Assembly: GCF_009295635.1 (NCBI RefSeq)
Contig: NZ_WHIW01000002.1
Coordinates: 186,001-250,000 of the forward strand
Direction: 5' to 3'
Source: Alkalilimnicola sp. S0819
Lineage (GTDB): Bacteria; Pseudomonadota; Gammaproteobacteria; Nitrococcales; WHIW01
DNA: 64,000 bases
The position numbers were made by a program, and so were the translations under genes. Under the pieces are notes generated by a model. It searched no databases and was not told where the DNA came from. It saw nothing but the letters and a program-made list of their open reading frames with translations. Below, piece after piece: positions 35,385-44,585 of this stretch; position 1 is the first letter of the stretch, and each line of letters starts with the position of its first letter.

Positions 35385-36412
35385 GCATGAAAGTATTGAT
35401 GGTCACCAATATGTACCCCAGCGCGGACAGGCCGGGCTATGGGGCTTTCGTCAAATCCCAGATCGACTCCCTGGCCCGCGCCGGTGTGGAAGTGGATCTG
35501 TATTACATCCCCGGTTACCGCCGGAAACTCAGTTATCTGAGCGCACCCTTCGGTGTGCTGTGGGCGACGCTGCGCCGGCGCTACGACCTGGTGCATGCCC
35601 ATTACGGTCTGAGCGCGCTGGCGGCGCGGCTGCAGTTTCGCGCGCCGGTGGTGGTCTCGTTCTGCGGCGATGATCTCTACGGGCATGCGGATGAATCGGG
35701 CAAGGCCACCCGGCGCAGCCTGATCCTCGCCTGGTTGCATCGACAGTCCGCCCGACTGATGCAGGGCGTGATCGTCAAGAGCGCGGCGATGGCGGAACTT
35801 CTGCCCAGCACCCGCGCCGAGGTCACGGTGATTCCCAACGGCGTGGATTTCGAGCGCTTCCGCCCCCTGGATCGGGCCGCCTGCCGCCGGGAACTCGGGC
35901 TGGAGCAGGATCGGGTCTATATCCTCTTTCCCTACGACCCCAAGCGTCCGCGCAAGAACTACGCGGGCGTGAAGGCGGCGGTGGAGGCCTTGAATCGGCG
36001 CAGCGGTCTGGACGCCCGGGTGCTGTTCGCCGACGGCGTCCCCAACGAGCGCATGCCCCTGTACATGAATGCCGCCGATGTCCTGGTGCTGGCCTCCTTC
36101 TGGGAGGGCTCGCCGAACACCGTCAAGGAGGCGCTGGCCTGCAATACGCGGGTTGTCGCCGTCCGCGTCGGGGACACCGAGCAGTTGCTGGACGGGATCG
36201 GCGCGAGCGCGCTGTGCGACTACGAGCCGGAGGATATCGCCACCAAGCTGGAGCAGGTGCTTTGCTCGCCGCAACCACCGGACGGTCGGGCGCGGAGCCA
36301 GCATTTGCGCATGGAGCGGATCGCGGGGCGGGTGCTGGAAGTCTACCAGCGGGTCCTGGGTCGCAAAGACACGCGCCGATCCCTGGAGGAGGGGTCCCCG
36401 GGGGCGAGCTAG
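35381..36412 (+). CDS. Glycosyltransferase family 4 protein (3)
   Basis: A 343-residue GT-B enzyme. It starts MKVLMVTNMYPSADRPGYG and contains YDLVHAHYGLSAL, FCGDDLYGH, VIPNGVDFERFRPLDRAAC, FPYDPKRPRKNY and the acidic donor motif ASFWEGSPNTVKEALACN. It is more divergent than its two neighbours and translationally coupled to the second. A bidirectional terminator lies 23 bp downstream. Confidence 0.88.
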   Translation: MSMKVLMVTNMYPSADRPGYGAFVKSQIDSLARAGVEVDLYYIPGYRRKLSYLSAPFGVLWATLRRRYDLVHAHYGLSALAARLQFRAPVVVSFCGDDLYGHADESGKATRRSLILAWLHRQSARLMQGVIVKSAAMAELLPSTRAEVTVIPNGVDFERFRPLDRAACRRELGLEQDRVYILFPYDPKRPRKNYAGVKAAVEALNRRSGLDARVLFADGVPNERMPLYMNAADVLVLASFWEGSPNTVKEALACNTRVVAVRVGDTEQLLDGIGASALCDYEPEDIATKLEQVLCSPQPPDGRARSQHLRMERIAGRVLEVYQRVLGRKDTRRSLEEGSPGAS

Positions 36413-36434
36413 GCGCGGTCTGGGGTCGGTAAAG

Positions 36435-36463
36435 GGCGAAGGGCCCGTAGTGGGCCCTTCGCC
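36435..36463. terminator. Bidirectional hairpin between convergent genes
   Basis: GGCGAAGGGCCC and GGGCCCTTCGCC pair perfectly over 12 bp with a GTAGT loop. It separates the third GT4 gene from the convergent gene at 36481-38826. The T-tract is absent on either strand, but the position and stem strength fit a terminator. Confidence 0.7.
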
Positions 36464-36480
36464 GGTTCGCGGGCGTCCGC

Positions 36481-38826
36481 TTAGAGTTTCACGCAGCGTG
36501 GCGTGGTGGGTTCGGATTCGCCCTGTGGGTTGTAGGCCCGGACCGTGAAGCAGGCCTGTTCGCCCAGCCGCAGGCCCAGCCCGGCCGCGGCATCGAAGCT
36601 CGCCGCCGGCTTGCCCGCGTCCAGGCTCTCCAGGGGCAGGTCTTTGAGCAGCGTGGAAATCCGGTCGCTGTCGGGCCCGGTGTAGATCCGGTATCCCTCC
36701 ACCGGACCACCGCTGGGGGCCCAGTTCAGACGAACCTGCACACCGTCGGCGCAGCGGCTGCATTCCACCGTGACACGCACATTGGCGTCGGCCCGGTCGC
36801 CATCGGCATCGGTGACCGAGTACATGAAGTCATCGGTGCCGCTGAAGCCGGTGTCCGGCGTGTAGAGGATGCGGTTGCTGGAATCCACCACCGCGCTGCC
36901 GTGGCTGGGTTGCTGGCTGAGTCGCACCGTCAGCGGCGTGTCGTTCAGGTCTTTGTCATTGTCGAGCACGGCGATAAGGACACTCTGGCCTTCCTCGGTC
37001 AGGGCCTGATCCGGGTTCGCCCGCGGGTGGCTGTCCGTGTGGCTGTCGTCGTTGCCATCGTTCGGCTGCCCGCTGTCGTCGGCGTCCACCATTTCCCGCG
37101 GGCTGGGCGCGGGGCCTTGCGCGCTGGGCACATAGCCGTTGGCCTCGGGGACGAGCAGCAGCTTGTCCAGCACGAAGCCGTCCTCGCGCATGAACACGTT
37201 CACGGTGTACACCCCCGCGCTGGGGATCGTCAGGCTGGCCGGGGCACCGTCGCGGGTGTCCTGTGACCAGCCGAAGTTCGCGCCGAAGCCCTCGATGCGG
37301 TCCGCGCTGTCCACGGCGGCGCCGTTGAGCCCCACGTGCAGGGAGTCGTCCTTGCCGGTGGCGCCGAGGCCGCGCACCCAGACCTGGTAGGTGCCGGGCG
37401 CGTTGAAGGCTACCCGGTAATCCACCCGCGGGCTTTGCGTGACAAAGTCGGTATCGATGCCGACATTGTCATTGGGCCAGGCCTGCAGGGCGCCCGCACC
37501 GGTCTGGCCGCTGATGCTCAGGTCCCGCCATTCCATGCCGTTGCGCGATTCGCGGTCATCGCTGTCGGCCGCGTCAATGACCACCAGACCGTCGGCCTGC
37601 TGGCGAATCGCCGAAAGGCGGGTTTCTTCGCCGTCCCCGACGTCGCTTTGGGTACTTTGGGCAGGCCCCTCGCCTTCGGGGACATAGTCGGCGGCGGGGC
37701 TCAGCAGCAGGCGATCGAGCTGAAAACCGGCCTCGCGCATCCATACGTTGATGGTGTGCCGACCGGGGGCGGGCACTTCGATGGTGGCGATCCTCTGGCC
37801 CATGGCCATATTTGACCAGCCGAAGCTGGGGCCGAAGTTGGCGAGCCTGTCGCCGCCTTCCTGGCGCTGGCCGTTCAGGCCCACATGTACCGAATCGGAT
37901 GCGCCGCTGGTGCCCAGGCCGCGCAGCCACAGGTAATGGGTGCCGGCCTGCTGGAACTCCACCTCGTAGTCCAGTCGGGGGCTGAGCTCAGCCAGATTGC
38001 TGTCCAGGCGCGCACCGTCGTTGGGTGTCGCGATCAGGGCGGCGCCCCCCACGGCCGCACTGTCCGCCCTGTCCTGCCAGGCATGCGCGCCGCGGGGCGT
38101 ATTGCGATGGTAGTTCTCCGCGTCGACCGTCAGCAGGCCATCATCGCCCTGCATGAACACGGCGGTCACGGTGCTCGGCGCGCGCGGGCTGGCCGCCGGG
38201 CCGTCACCCTCGGGCAGGTAGCTGGCGTCTGCGGTCAGCAGGATCCTGTCCAGCTCGAAGCCGTCCTCCCGCATCCACACGTTCAAGGTGTGCCGGCCGG
38301 GCGCGGGGATATTCAGCACAGCCACGTGCTGCCCCATACGCAGATTGGACCAGCCGTTGCTCGGGCTGAAATTGGCGATGCTGTTACCGCCATCTTGCCG
38401 TAGGCCGTTAAGGCCCACATGTACCGAATCATCATCGCCACTCGCGCCCAGGCCGCGTAACCACAGGTAGTGCGTGCCGGCCTGCCGGAACTCGATTTCA
38501 TAGTCGAGTCGGGGGCTGCGGCTGGCGAGTCCGGAATCCAGCCGAGTGCCGTTGTTCGGGGTGCTCCGCATGATGCGGGCGCCGCTGGCGTCGCCGGATT
38601 CCCCGGCCACCCAGCTATGCGCGCCGCGGGCCTCGTTGCGGTCAAAATCCTCGGCCTCGATGACGAGCAGGCCGGCATCGTCGGCGGGCTGCAGGATGGC
38701 GCCGGCGCCGGCGGTCTGGGGCAGCAGTGCCGCGGCCAGGGTCAGGGATATCGCCGGCAGGGCGACGCGGGGAGCGGGCACGCGCAGGGCCGCCCGCAGG
38801 GCGTAACGCAAGGATACGGTATTCAT
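36481..38826 (-). CDS. Secreted protein with three tandem carbohydrate-binding-like repeats
   Basis: A 781-residue protein with a signal peptide (about residues 1-43). Three repeats of about 155 residues start near residues 52, 214 and 390; each carries EAED/DAEN-like openings, GTHYLWLRGLG, SVHVGLNG, a GWS segment and VWMREDGFELDRILL, in the style of CBM35/CBM6-like sugar-binding modules. An Asp-rich linker follows, then a cadherin-like domain (LTEEGQSVLIAVLDNDKDLN, FSGTDDFMYSVTDADGD) and a fibronectin-III-like end. No catalytic domain was seen. ATG 38826 follows GGAG. It probably binds the exopolysaccharide at the cell surface. Confidence 0.75.
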   Translation of the reverse strand: MNTVSLRYALRAALRVPAPRVALPAISLTLAAALLPQTAGAGAILQPADDAGLLVIEAEDFDRNEARGAHSWVAGESGDASGARIMRSTPNNGTRLDSGLASRSPRLDYEIEFRQAGTHYLWLRGLGASGDDDSVHVGLNGLRQDGGNSIANFSPSNGWSNLRMGQHVAVLNIPAPGRHTLNVWMREDGFELDRILLTADASYLPEGDGPAASPRAPSTVTAVFMQGDDGLLTVDAENYHRNTPRGAHAWQDRADSAAVGGAALIATPNDGARLDSNLAELSPRLDYEVEFQQAGTHYLWLRGLGTSGASDSVHVGLNGQRQEGGDRLANFGPSFGWSNMAMGQRIATIEVPAPGRHTINVWMREAGFQLDRLLLSPAADYVPEGEGPAQSTQSDVGDGEETRLSAIRQQADGLVVIDAADSDDRESRNGMEWRDLSISGQTGAGALQAWPNDNVGIDTDFVTQSPRVDYRVAFNAPGTYQVWVRGLGATGKDDSLHVGLNGAAVDSADRIEGFGANFGWSQDTRDGAPASLTIPSAGVYTVNVFMREDGFVLDKLLLVPEANGYVPSAQGPAPSPREMVDADDSGQPNDGNDDSHTDSHPRANPDQALTEEGQSVLIAVLDNDKDLNDTPLTVRLSQQPSHGSAVVDSSNRILYTPDTGFSGTDDFMYSVTDADGDRADANVRVTVECSRCADGVQVRLNWAPSGGPVEGYRIYTGPDSDRISTLLKDLPLESLDAGKPAASFDAAAGLGLRLGEQACFTVRAYNPQGESEPTTPRCVKL

Positions 38827-38911
38827 GGAACTCCTCATGATTGACGGGTGACCGGTTGGGAGGGTCCGGTTCTGGTGTCGCACTGGAGCCTAGCGAGGGT
38901 GAGCAGGGTCG

Positions 38912-38937
38912 AGTTCGATGTTCGTCACAGTTCGATG
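38912..38937. repeat. Two 9-bp direct repeats in a divergent promoter region
   Basis: AGTTCGATG occurs at 38912-38920 and again at 38929-38937, a 17-base period, in the gap between the divergent CBM-repeat gene and the methyltransferase gene. It could be a regulator binding site; chance is not excluded. Confidence 0.3.
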
Positions 38938-39067
38938 GGCGTGTGCCGGCGGCATGCCCGCTCTGTGCGGGGGTTCACGCGGGTTTTGTGAGCTGATTCG
39001 GCGGGTCGTCGATCGGCGACGGTGTATAGGGCTTTTTGCGCGCAGGGAATGCGGGAGTGAGTGGCTG

Positions 39068-39880
39068 ATGAACAATACATGGAAGGAACAGGCGCGGGCA
39101 CGGTTCTCCACCGCGGTGGCGGCGCCGAAGTGGAAAAGAATGTACGACGTCCCCACCGAAAGCCTGGAGGAGGAAAACTTTCGCCTGCGACGGGATTACA
39201 CGCTGGATCTGATCGGCGCGCGTTATTCCCCGGCTGCCCGTATCGTGGATGTCGGTTGTGGCACGGGGCCGGTGGTGGCCGGGCTTTGGGAGCGAGGATA
39301 TCGCGCCCTGGGCCTGGATTGCGCACCCGACATGCTCGCGCTGGGGCGCCAGCGCCTGGTTGCGCTGGGCGGCGATCCGGCCCTGCTCGCGGAAGGCGAT
39401 GTGACCGCTTTGCCCTACGAGGAGGGCTCCGTGGATTGCGTGGTCTGTCTGGGAGTCATCAGCTACGTGCCCGATCCGCAACGCGCGCTGCGGGAGATAT
39501 ACCGCGTGCTGCGCCCGGGGGGGCTTGCCCTGGTGAGCTTCCGAAACCGTTTCAATCCGGTGCTTTGGGATCCGGTGGCGCTTACCCGGTACCTGGTGAG
39601 GCGTCTGCTGGGGCGCGGGGACGATTTCCCCAAAGGCCCGGGTCGCCCCCTGGACCCGGCGGCGGTGCGCGCCGCGGTGGAGGCGGCGGGCCTGGTGCTG
39701 GAGCACCGCGAAGGCCTGGGGCTGGGCCCATTGCGGTTTCGACGTCGCGCCCTGCTTTCCGAGCGCAGCGCCATCGCGCTGAGCCGGCGCCTGCGAAGCG
39801 CCGCGAAGCGTTTGGGCCTCGGCGGGGTCTTGCCTTTCTGGAGCGACGTGAATATCTACTTGTCCCGCAAGCCCGGATAG
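39068..39880 (+). CDS. SAM-dependent methyltransferase (class I)
   Basis: A 270-residue protein with the Rossmann SAM-binding motif IVDVGCGTGPVV, the acidic loop LGLDCAPDML, and the later VDCVVCLGVISYVPDPQRAL and LRPGGLALVSF blocks of Methyltransf_11 enzymes. A basic C-terminal region follows. It probably O-methylates a sugar of the exopolysaccharide. ATG 39068 is chosen because upstream residues do not fit the family. Confidence 0.84.
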   Translation: MNNTWKEQARARFSTAVAAPKWKRMYDVPTESLEEENFRLRRDYTLDLIGARYSPAARIVDVGCGTGPVVAGLWERGYRALGLDCAPDMLALGRQRLVALGGDPALLAEGDVTALPYEEGSVDCVVCLGVISYVPDPQRALREIYRVLRPGGLALVSFRNRFNPVLWDPVALTRYLVRRLLGRGDDFPKGPGRPLDPAAVRAAVEAAGLVLEHREGLGLGPLRFRRRALLSERSAIALSRRLRSAAKRLGLGGVLPFWSDVNIYLSRKPG

Positions 39881-39939
39881 TTATCAGGGGATTGAAGAAT
39901 AAGTCAGTGCTGATCCAATCAATCTGGGAGGGGCGAAGC

Positions 39940-40044
39940 ATGGCCGTGAAAACTGCCGTCGAATGCTCCGGCAAGCGGGTCCGGCCGGTGAGATTGGTTT
40001 CTGGCGCCTTGGGGCGGGCACGGCCTGCCGGGAGCGGGGCCTAG
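39940..40044 (+). CDS. Possible 34-residue leader peptide
   Basis: A short frame MAVKTAVECSGKRVRPVRLV... that ends in TAG at 40042-40044. It is preceded by a very strong ribosome-binding sequence (GGGAGGGGCGAAGC) and its stop overlaps the likely GTG start of the next gene by one base (TAGTG). The peptide is basic and Gly/Ala-rich with no recognisable domain. It may be a translational-coupling leader rather than a functional protein. Confidence 0.45.
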   Translation: MAVKTAVECSGKRVRPVRLVSGALGRARPAGSGA

Positions 40045-41411
40045 TGGCCTGGCTCTCCGATGAGGGGATGGACAGCACGCGCAATCTGGAACCGGTCAAA
40101 CAGCAGGGGCCGTGGAAGCTGCAGGCCGCGGCTTCCTGGGGTGCATCCGCCGATGCGACAGGGAAAGACGCCGATTCGTCGCAACCCTGTCCGGCAGCGC
40201 CCGGGGAGAACCGGGACGAGCCCGGTCTGGATTGGCAAGTCGCGCTACACGGCGGAGAGACGGGGCTGGAAGCCTTATGGCCCGCTTGGGAGCGAATGCT
40301 GGCCGGTGACGGGGGGTGTTACTACGAGCGCCCTGAATACTACCGGGCTTATCAGCGCTGCCTGGAGCGCCAGCCCGGTGCCGGCCTGCTGCTCGCGGTG
40401 GGCCAGGAGAAGGCACCGACGCTGATCGTCCCCCTGCAGCGCCACACGCTGGGCCGAGGGCCCCTGGGTCTGCGCCTGCTGCAGACACCGTCTCATCCGC
40501 ACCTCAGCGGTCTGGGCGTGCCCTTGTCGGTGGCGGCGGCGCCGGCGGACCTGGAATCGACCCTGCAGGCATTGTTGGGGGCGCGGGGGCGGGGACTGAA
40601 CTGGGACGTGTTGCGCTTGCGCAATATTCCGGCAGCCTCGCCGGTTCCTCAGTTGATGCGGCGCTTGGCACCTGGCCGAGTGCTGGTGCGGACCCGTCGC
40701 GTCCGAGCCTGGTTCGATTGCCGGACCGAGGCCGGGGTGATGGGGCGTTATCCGGGGACGCATCGCCGCAATCTGGCGAGGCTGCGGCGCCGCGCCGAGC
40801 AGGGGCGGGGGCTGCGGGTCGAGATCGTGCGTGCGCCCGGCGCGCTGGAGTCGGCGTTCGAAACCTTCCTTCGGCTGGAGAGCGCCGGTTGGAAAGGGGC
40901 GGGTGGCACGGGAAGTGCCATCGCCAGCTGTCCGGATCTGCGCCGCTACTACCGCGGTCTGATGCGTGGTTTCGCCGCGCTGGGGCGCTGTCAGATCAAC
41001 CTGCTGCGCATTGGTGATCAGTACGCGGCCGGGCAGTTCTGTCTGCTGGGCCGGGGGCGGCTGGCGGTGTTGAAGATCGGCTACGACGAGGCCTTCAAGA
41101 GCGAGGGGCCGGGGGTCATTCTGCTCGATGAAGTGCTCCGCGATTGCGTGGCCCGTGGCGATGTGGCGCGGGTCGATCTGACCACCGCGCCGGACTGGGC
41201 CCGCCGCTGGAACCCCCAATTGGAAGAACTGCTGGACCTATGGGTGTTTCGACCCGGGCCGCGGGCGGACTTGGCGCGCCTCGCACTGCGGCTGAGGAGC
41301 AGCCTGAAACAGGGTTTCCGGACCAGGGGCGGCGCATCGGCGTTTCGGCTTCGGTCGAATAGCCGCGACGCATGGGCCTCGATGGAGTCGCCAGGGAGGG
41401 CGCAATGGTAA
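40044..41411 (+). CDS. CelD/BcsL-type GNAT acyltransferase (second copy)
   Basis: About 455 residues from GTG 40044; ATG 40068 is the main alternative. The N-terminal 60 residues are low complexity. The Acetyltransf_6-like core includes YPGTHRRNLARLRRRAEQG, FLRLESAGWKGAGGT and QINLLRIGDQYAAGQFCLLG, then KIGYDEAFKSEGPGVILLDE. It is distinct in sequence from the GNAT encoded at 29115, so the two likely modify different sites. Its end overlaps the carbamoyltransferase start by 7 bp. Confidence 0.8.
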   Translation: MAWLSDEGMDSTRNLEPVKQQGPWKLQAAASWGASADATGKDADSSQPCPAAPGENRDEPGLDWQVALHGGETGLEALWPAWERMLAGDGGCYYERPEYYRAYQRCLERQPGAGLLLAVGQEKAPTLIVPLQRHTLGRGPLGLRLLQTPSHPHLSGLGVPLSVAAAPADLESTLQALLGARGRGLNWDVLRLRNIPAASPVPQLMRRLAPGRVLVRTRRVRAWFDCRTEAGVMGRYPGTHRRNLARLRRRAEQGRGLRVEIVRAPGALESAFETFLRLESAGWKGAGGTGSAIASCPDLRRYYRGLMRGFAALGRCQINLLRIGDQYAAGQFCLLGRGRLAVLKIGYDEAFKSEGPGVILLDEVLRDCVARGDVARVDLTTAPDWARRWNPQLEELLDLWVFRPGPRADLARLALRLRSSLKQGFRTRGGASAFRLRSNSRDAWASMESPGRAQW

Positions 41412-43189
41412 TACTCGGACTCAACTATTTCTTTCACGACTCCACGGCCTGTCTGGTGGTGGACGGTGAACTGCGGGTGGCGCTGGAAGAGGAACGCTTC
41501 ACCCGCCAAAAGCATACCCAGGCCTTTCCGGTTCAGGCGGTGGAACAGTGTCTGCGTCAACAGGGGATGGATTTTCACGATATCGACCATATCGCGGTCT
41601 CCATCAAGCCCGGCCTGGACCGGGGCGCCAAACTCGCCTACGGCCTGCGTCACCCGCGGCAGCTGAAGCCATTCCTGCGCCACGAGTTCCTCAACAGCGC
41701 GCGCCGTCAGCGGGGTTTCCGCGCCTGGCTGCAGCGCCATTGGCCTGACCCGGCGTGTCGGCCGGAGGTGCACTACATCGAGCATCATCTGGCGCATATC
41801 GCCGGCTCTTTCTTCGTCTCCCCCTACGAGCGTGCGGCGCTGCTCTCGCTGGACGGCGCCGGTGAGTGGGCCACCTCCTGGGTGGGCGTAGGCGAGGGCA
41901 ACCGCGTCAAGCGCCTGGGCGGCAATTATTTTCCCCACTCCCTGGGCTCCGTCTACGAAGCCGCCACCGAATTCTGTGGCTTCCGGCCCAACTACGACGA
42001 AGGCAAGACCATGGGGCTGGCCCCCTTCGGCGACCCGCGACGCTTCCAGCCCACGGTGGCGCGCATCGTCGTCCCGGACGGTGACTGGGGGACGCGGGTC
42101 GATCTGTCCTATTTCAGCTACCAGCACTGGGGTTTTCAACGCTGCTCGCCGAAATTTCACCGCACCTTCGGGCCGCCCCGGCGGGGCGGGGCATTCGCCG
42201 AGCACCACCAGGACGTGGCGGCGGCCTTTCAGCGGGTACTGGAAGATCGCGTACTCGCCATCTGCCGCCGCCTGCGCGAGCGCACCGGCGCCGACTATCT
42301 GGTGCTCGCCGGCGGCGTCTCGCTGAACAGTGTCATGAATGGGCGCATCCTGCGCGAAGCCGGTTTCAAGGACCTCTACGTCATGCCCGCCGCCGGCGAC
42401 AACGGCACGGCCATAGGCGCGGCCTTCTATCTCTACAACGGTTTGCTGGGGCTGCCGCGCCGGTACGCTCACCTGGACCCCTACGTGGGCAACGCCTACA
42501 GCGACGAGGAGATTGCCCGGGTGCTGCGCCAGGCGAAGCTGCCGGCGCGCCAGCACGGCGATATTGTCGAGGTGGCGGCGGATCTGCTCGCCCGGGGCCA
42601 GATCATCGGCTGGCACCAGGGGCGCATGGAGATCGGGCCGCGGGCGCTGGGCAACCGCAGCATACTGGCCAATCCCACGCTGCCCGGCATGAAGGACAAG
42701 ATCAACGCCGAGGTGAAGTACCGCGAGCCCTACCGTCCCTTTGCGCCGGCCGCGCCCGCGGAGCGCAAGAGCGAATACTTCGACATCGAGGTGGACGCGC
42801 CCTTCATGCTCAAGGTTTGCAATGTGCGCCCGGAGGCACGTGCCCGGCTGCCGGCCGTGACCCACGTGGACGGCAGCGCCCGACTGCAGACCGTGCACCG
42901 GGACAGCAATCCGCTGTTCCATCGCCTGCTGCATGCCTTCGAGGCGCGCTCGGGGACGCCGGTGTTGCTCAACACCAGTTTCAACATCCAGGGCGAGCCG
43001 GTGGTGGAGTCCCCCTGGCATGCCCTGCGCTGCTTCTATTCCACCGGCCTGGACGCGCTGGTGCTGGGTAATTTTCTCCTGACCAAGGAGTCCCTCGTCC
43101 AGGACCCACCGTCGAGGCTTGAATGCTTGCAATCCGACCGGCCAGCCCCTATTGCCGCAGTCAGTGGCATGGCCGGTACGACGGCTTGA
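41405..43189 (+). CDS. Carbamoyltransferase (NodU/CmcH family)
   Basis: A 594-residue two-domain enzyme that transfers a carbamoyl group from carbamoyl phosphate (via carbamoyl-AMP) to a hydroxyl. The N-terminal Kae1-like domain shows ILGLNYFFHDSTACLVVDG, IEHHLAHIAGSFF and AGGVSLNSVMNG; the C-terminal YrdC-like part shows GRMEIGPRALGNRSILANP and VLLNTSFNIQGEPVVESP. ATG 41405 follows GGGAGGG. In polysaccharide loci such enzymes carbamoylate sugars. Confidence 0.92.
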   Translation: MVILGLNYFFHDSTACLVVDGELRVALEEERFTRQKHTQAFPVQAVEQCLRQQGMDFHDIDHIAVSIKPGLDRGAKLAYGLRHPRQLKPFLRHEFLNSARRQRGFRAWLQRHWPDPACRPEVHYIEHHLAHIAGSFFVSPYERAALLSLDGAGEWATSWVGVGEGNRVKRLGGNYFPHSLGSVYEAATEFCGFRPNYDEGKTMGLAPFGDPRRFQPTVARIVVPDGDWGTRVDLSYFSYQHWGFQRCSPKFHRTFGPPRRGGAFAEHHQDVAAAFQRVLEDRVLAICRRLRERTGADYLVLAGGVSLNSVMNGRILREAGFKDLYVMPAAGDNGTAIGAAFYLYNGLLGLPRRYAHLDPYVGNAYSDEEIARVLRQAKLPARQHGDIVEVAADLLARGQIIGWHQGRMEIGPRALGNRSILANPTLPGMKDKINAEVKYREPYRPFAPAAPAERKSEYFDIEVDAPFMLKVCNVRPEARARLPAVTHVDGSARLQTVHRDSNPLFHRLLHAFEARSGTPVLLNTSFNIQGEPVVESPWHALRCFYSTGLDALVLGNFLLTKESLVQDPPSRLECLQSDRPAPIAAVSGMAGTTA

Positions 43190-43271
43190 TGGCGTATGCC
43201 GGGGACGTGCAAGCCGGCATTCATCCGCGGGGGCGGGTAAGCCGACTTTTCGCCAAGGAAGGGTAAGTAAC

Positions 43272-44585
43272 ATGAATATCAGTGTGTTTGGTTTGGGGTA
43301 CGTGGGGGCGGTGTCAGCGGCCTGCCTGGCGCGCAAGGGGCATCGGGTCATTGGGGTGGATGCCGCGCCCGAAAAGATCGCGCTCATCAACGAGGGCATG
43401 GCTCCGATCATCGAGCCGGGCCTTACCGAAATCATCAGCGATGCCGTGAGCAGCGGTCATCTCTGCGCCACCGAAGACGCCGAAGCCGCCTTCTTCGACA
43501 CGGAACTCTCCCTGGTGTGCGTGGGCACGCCCAGCCAGGCCAACGGCAGCCTGGACATGTCCGCCGTGCGCCGGGTCTGCGAGCAGTTGGGGGACCTGCT
43601 CGCCGTCAAGAACGGTTTCCATATCATCGTCATGCGCAGCACCATGCTGCCGGGCTCCATGCGAGACGTGGTCATCCCCTTGTTGCGCGAACGCTCGGGC
43701 AAGGAGCCGGGACGGGATTTCGGCGTCTGCTGCAACCCCGAATTCCTCCGCGAGAGCACGGCGGTGGTGGATTTCTTCCATCCGCCGAAGACCGTCATCG
43801 GTGCGAGCGACCCGCGTAGCGGCCAGGCCCTGGCGAGCCTCTACGAGAGCTTCGACGCGCCCTTGATGCAGGTCGACGTGGAAACCGCCGAGATGGTCAA
43901 GTACACCGATAACGCCTGGCACGCGCTCAAGGTGGGTTTCGCCAATGAGATCGGCAATCTGTGCAAGGCCCTGGCGCTGGACAGCCACCGGGTCATGGAC
44001 ATCTTCTGCCAGGACACCAAGCTCAATATCTCCCCCTGTTATCTCAAACCGGGCTTCGCCTTCGGCGGCTCCTGCCTGCCAAAGGACCTGCGGGCGCTCA
44101 ACTACAAGGCCCGCATGCTGGATGTCGAGCTGCCGATTCTCGGCGCCATCCTGCCGAGCAACGCCCTGCAGCTGGATCGTGCGGTGCGGATGGTCAGCGC
44201 CCGCGGGCATCGCCGGGTCGGCGTGCTGGGATTCAGCTTCAAGGCCGGCACCGATGATCTGCGCGAGAGCCCGGTGGTGGAGCTCATCGAGCGGCTGCTG
44301 GGCAAGGGCTACGAGCTGTGCATCTACGACCGCAACGTCAATCTGGCCGCGCTGCGGGGCTCCAACCGCGATTACCTGTTGAACCGCATTCCCCATGTCT
44401 CGGCCCTGATGGCCGATTCCATGGACACGGTGCTGGAGCACGCCCAGACCGTGGTGGTGGGCAACCGCGCCGAGGAGTTCTCCGGCGTGCGCGAGCAGCT
44501 GCGCGAGGATCAGGCACTGATCGATCTGGTGCGGCTGGAGGCTCGGGAGACGAGCACGGAGGGCTACGATGGCATCTGCTGGTAA
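43272..44585 (+). CDS. algD: GDP-mannose 6-dehydrogenase (AlgD-like)
   Basis: Converts GDP-mannose to GDP-mannuronate. The protein starts NISVFGLGYVGAVSAACLA and has the AlgD-type site GFAFGGSCLPKDLRALNYKA with the catalytic Cys at residue 268, the same number as in Pseudomonas AlgD, then GFSFKAGTDDLRESPVVEL and the C-terminus DGICW, also AlgD-like. The 437-residue length agrees. No alginate polymerase genes (alg8, alg44) are present, so GDP-ManUA is probably used by a Wzx/Wzy glycosyltransferase. ATG 43272 follows AAGGAAGGG. Confidence 0.92.
   Translation: MNISVFGLGYVGAVSAACLARKGHRVIGVDAAPEKIALINEGMAPIIEPGLTEIISDAVSSGHLCATEDAEAAFFDTELSLVCVGTPSQANGSLDMSAVRRVCEQLGDLLAVKNGFHIIVMRSTMLPGSMRDVVIPLLRERSGKEPGRDFGVCCNPEFLRESTAVVDFFHPPKTVIGASDPRSGQALASLYESFDAPLMQVDVETAEMVKYTDNAWHALKVGFANEIGNLCKALALDSHRVMDIFCQDTKLNISPCYLKPGFAFGGSCLPKDLRALNYKARMLDVELPILGAILPSNALQLDRAVRMVSARGHRRVGVLGFSFKAGTDDLRESPVVELIERLLGKGYELCIYDRNVNLAALRGSNRDYLLNRIPHVSALMADSMDTVLEHAQTVVVGNRAEEFSGVREQLREDQALIDLVRLEARETSTEGYDGICW

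Noticed and set aside
41081-43435. A 784-codon frame antisense to the GNAT and carbamoyltransferase genes
   Set aside because: It crosses the ends of two well-supported genes, has shadow-like composition, no ribosome-binding site and no recognisable domain.
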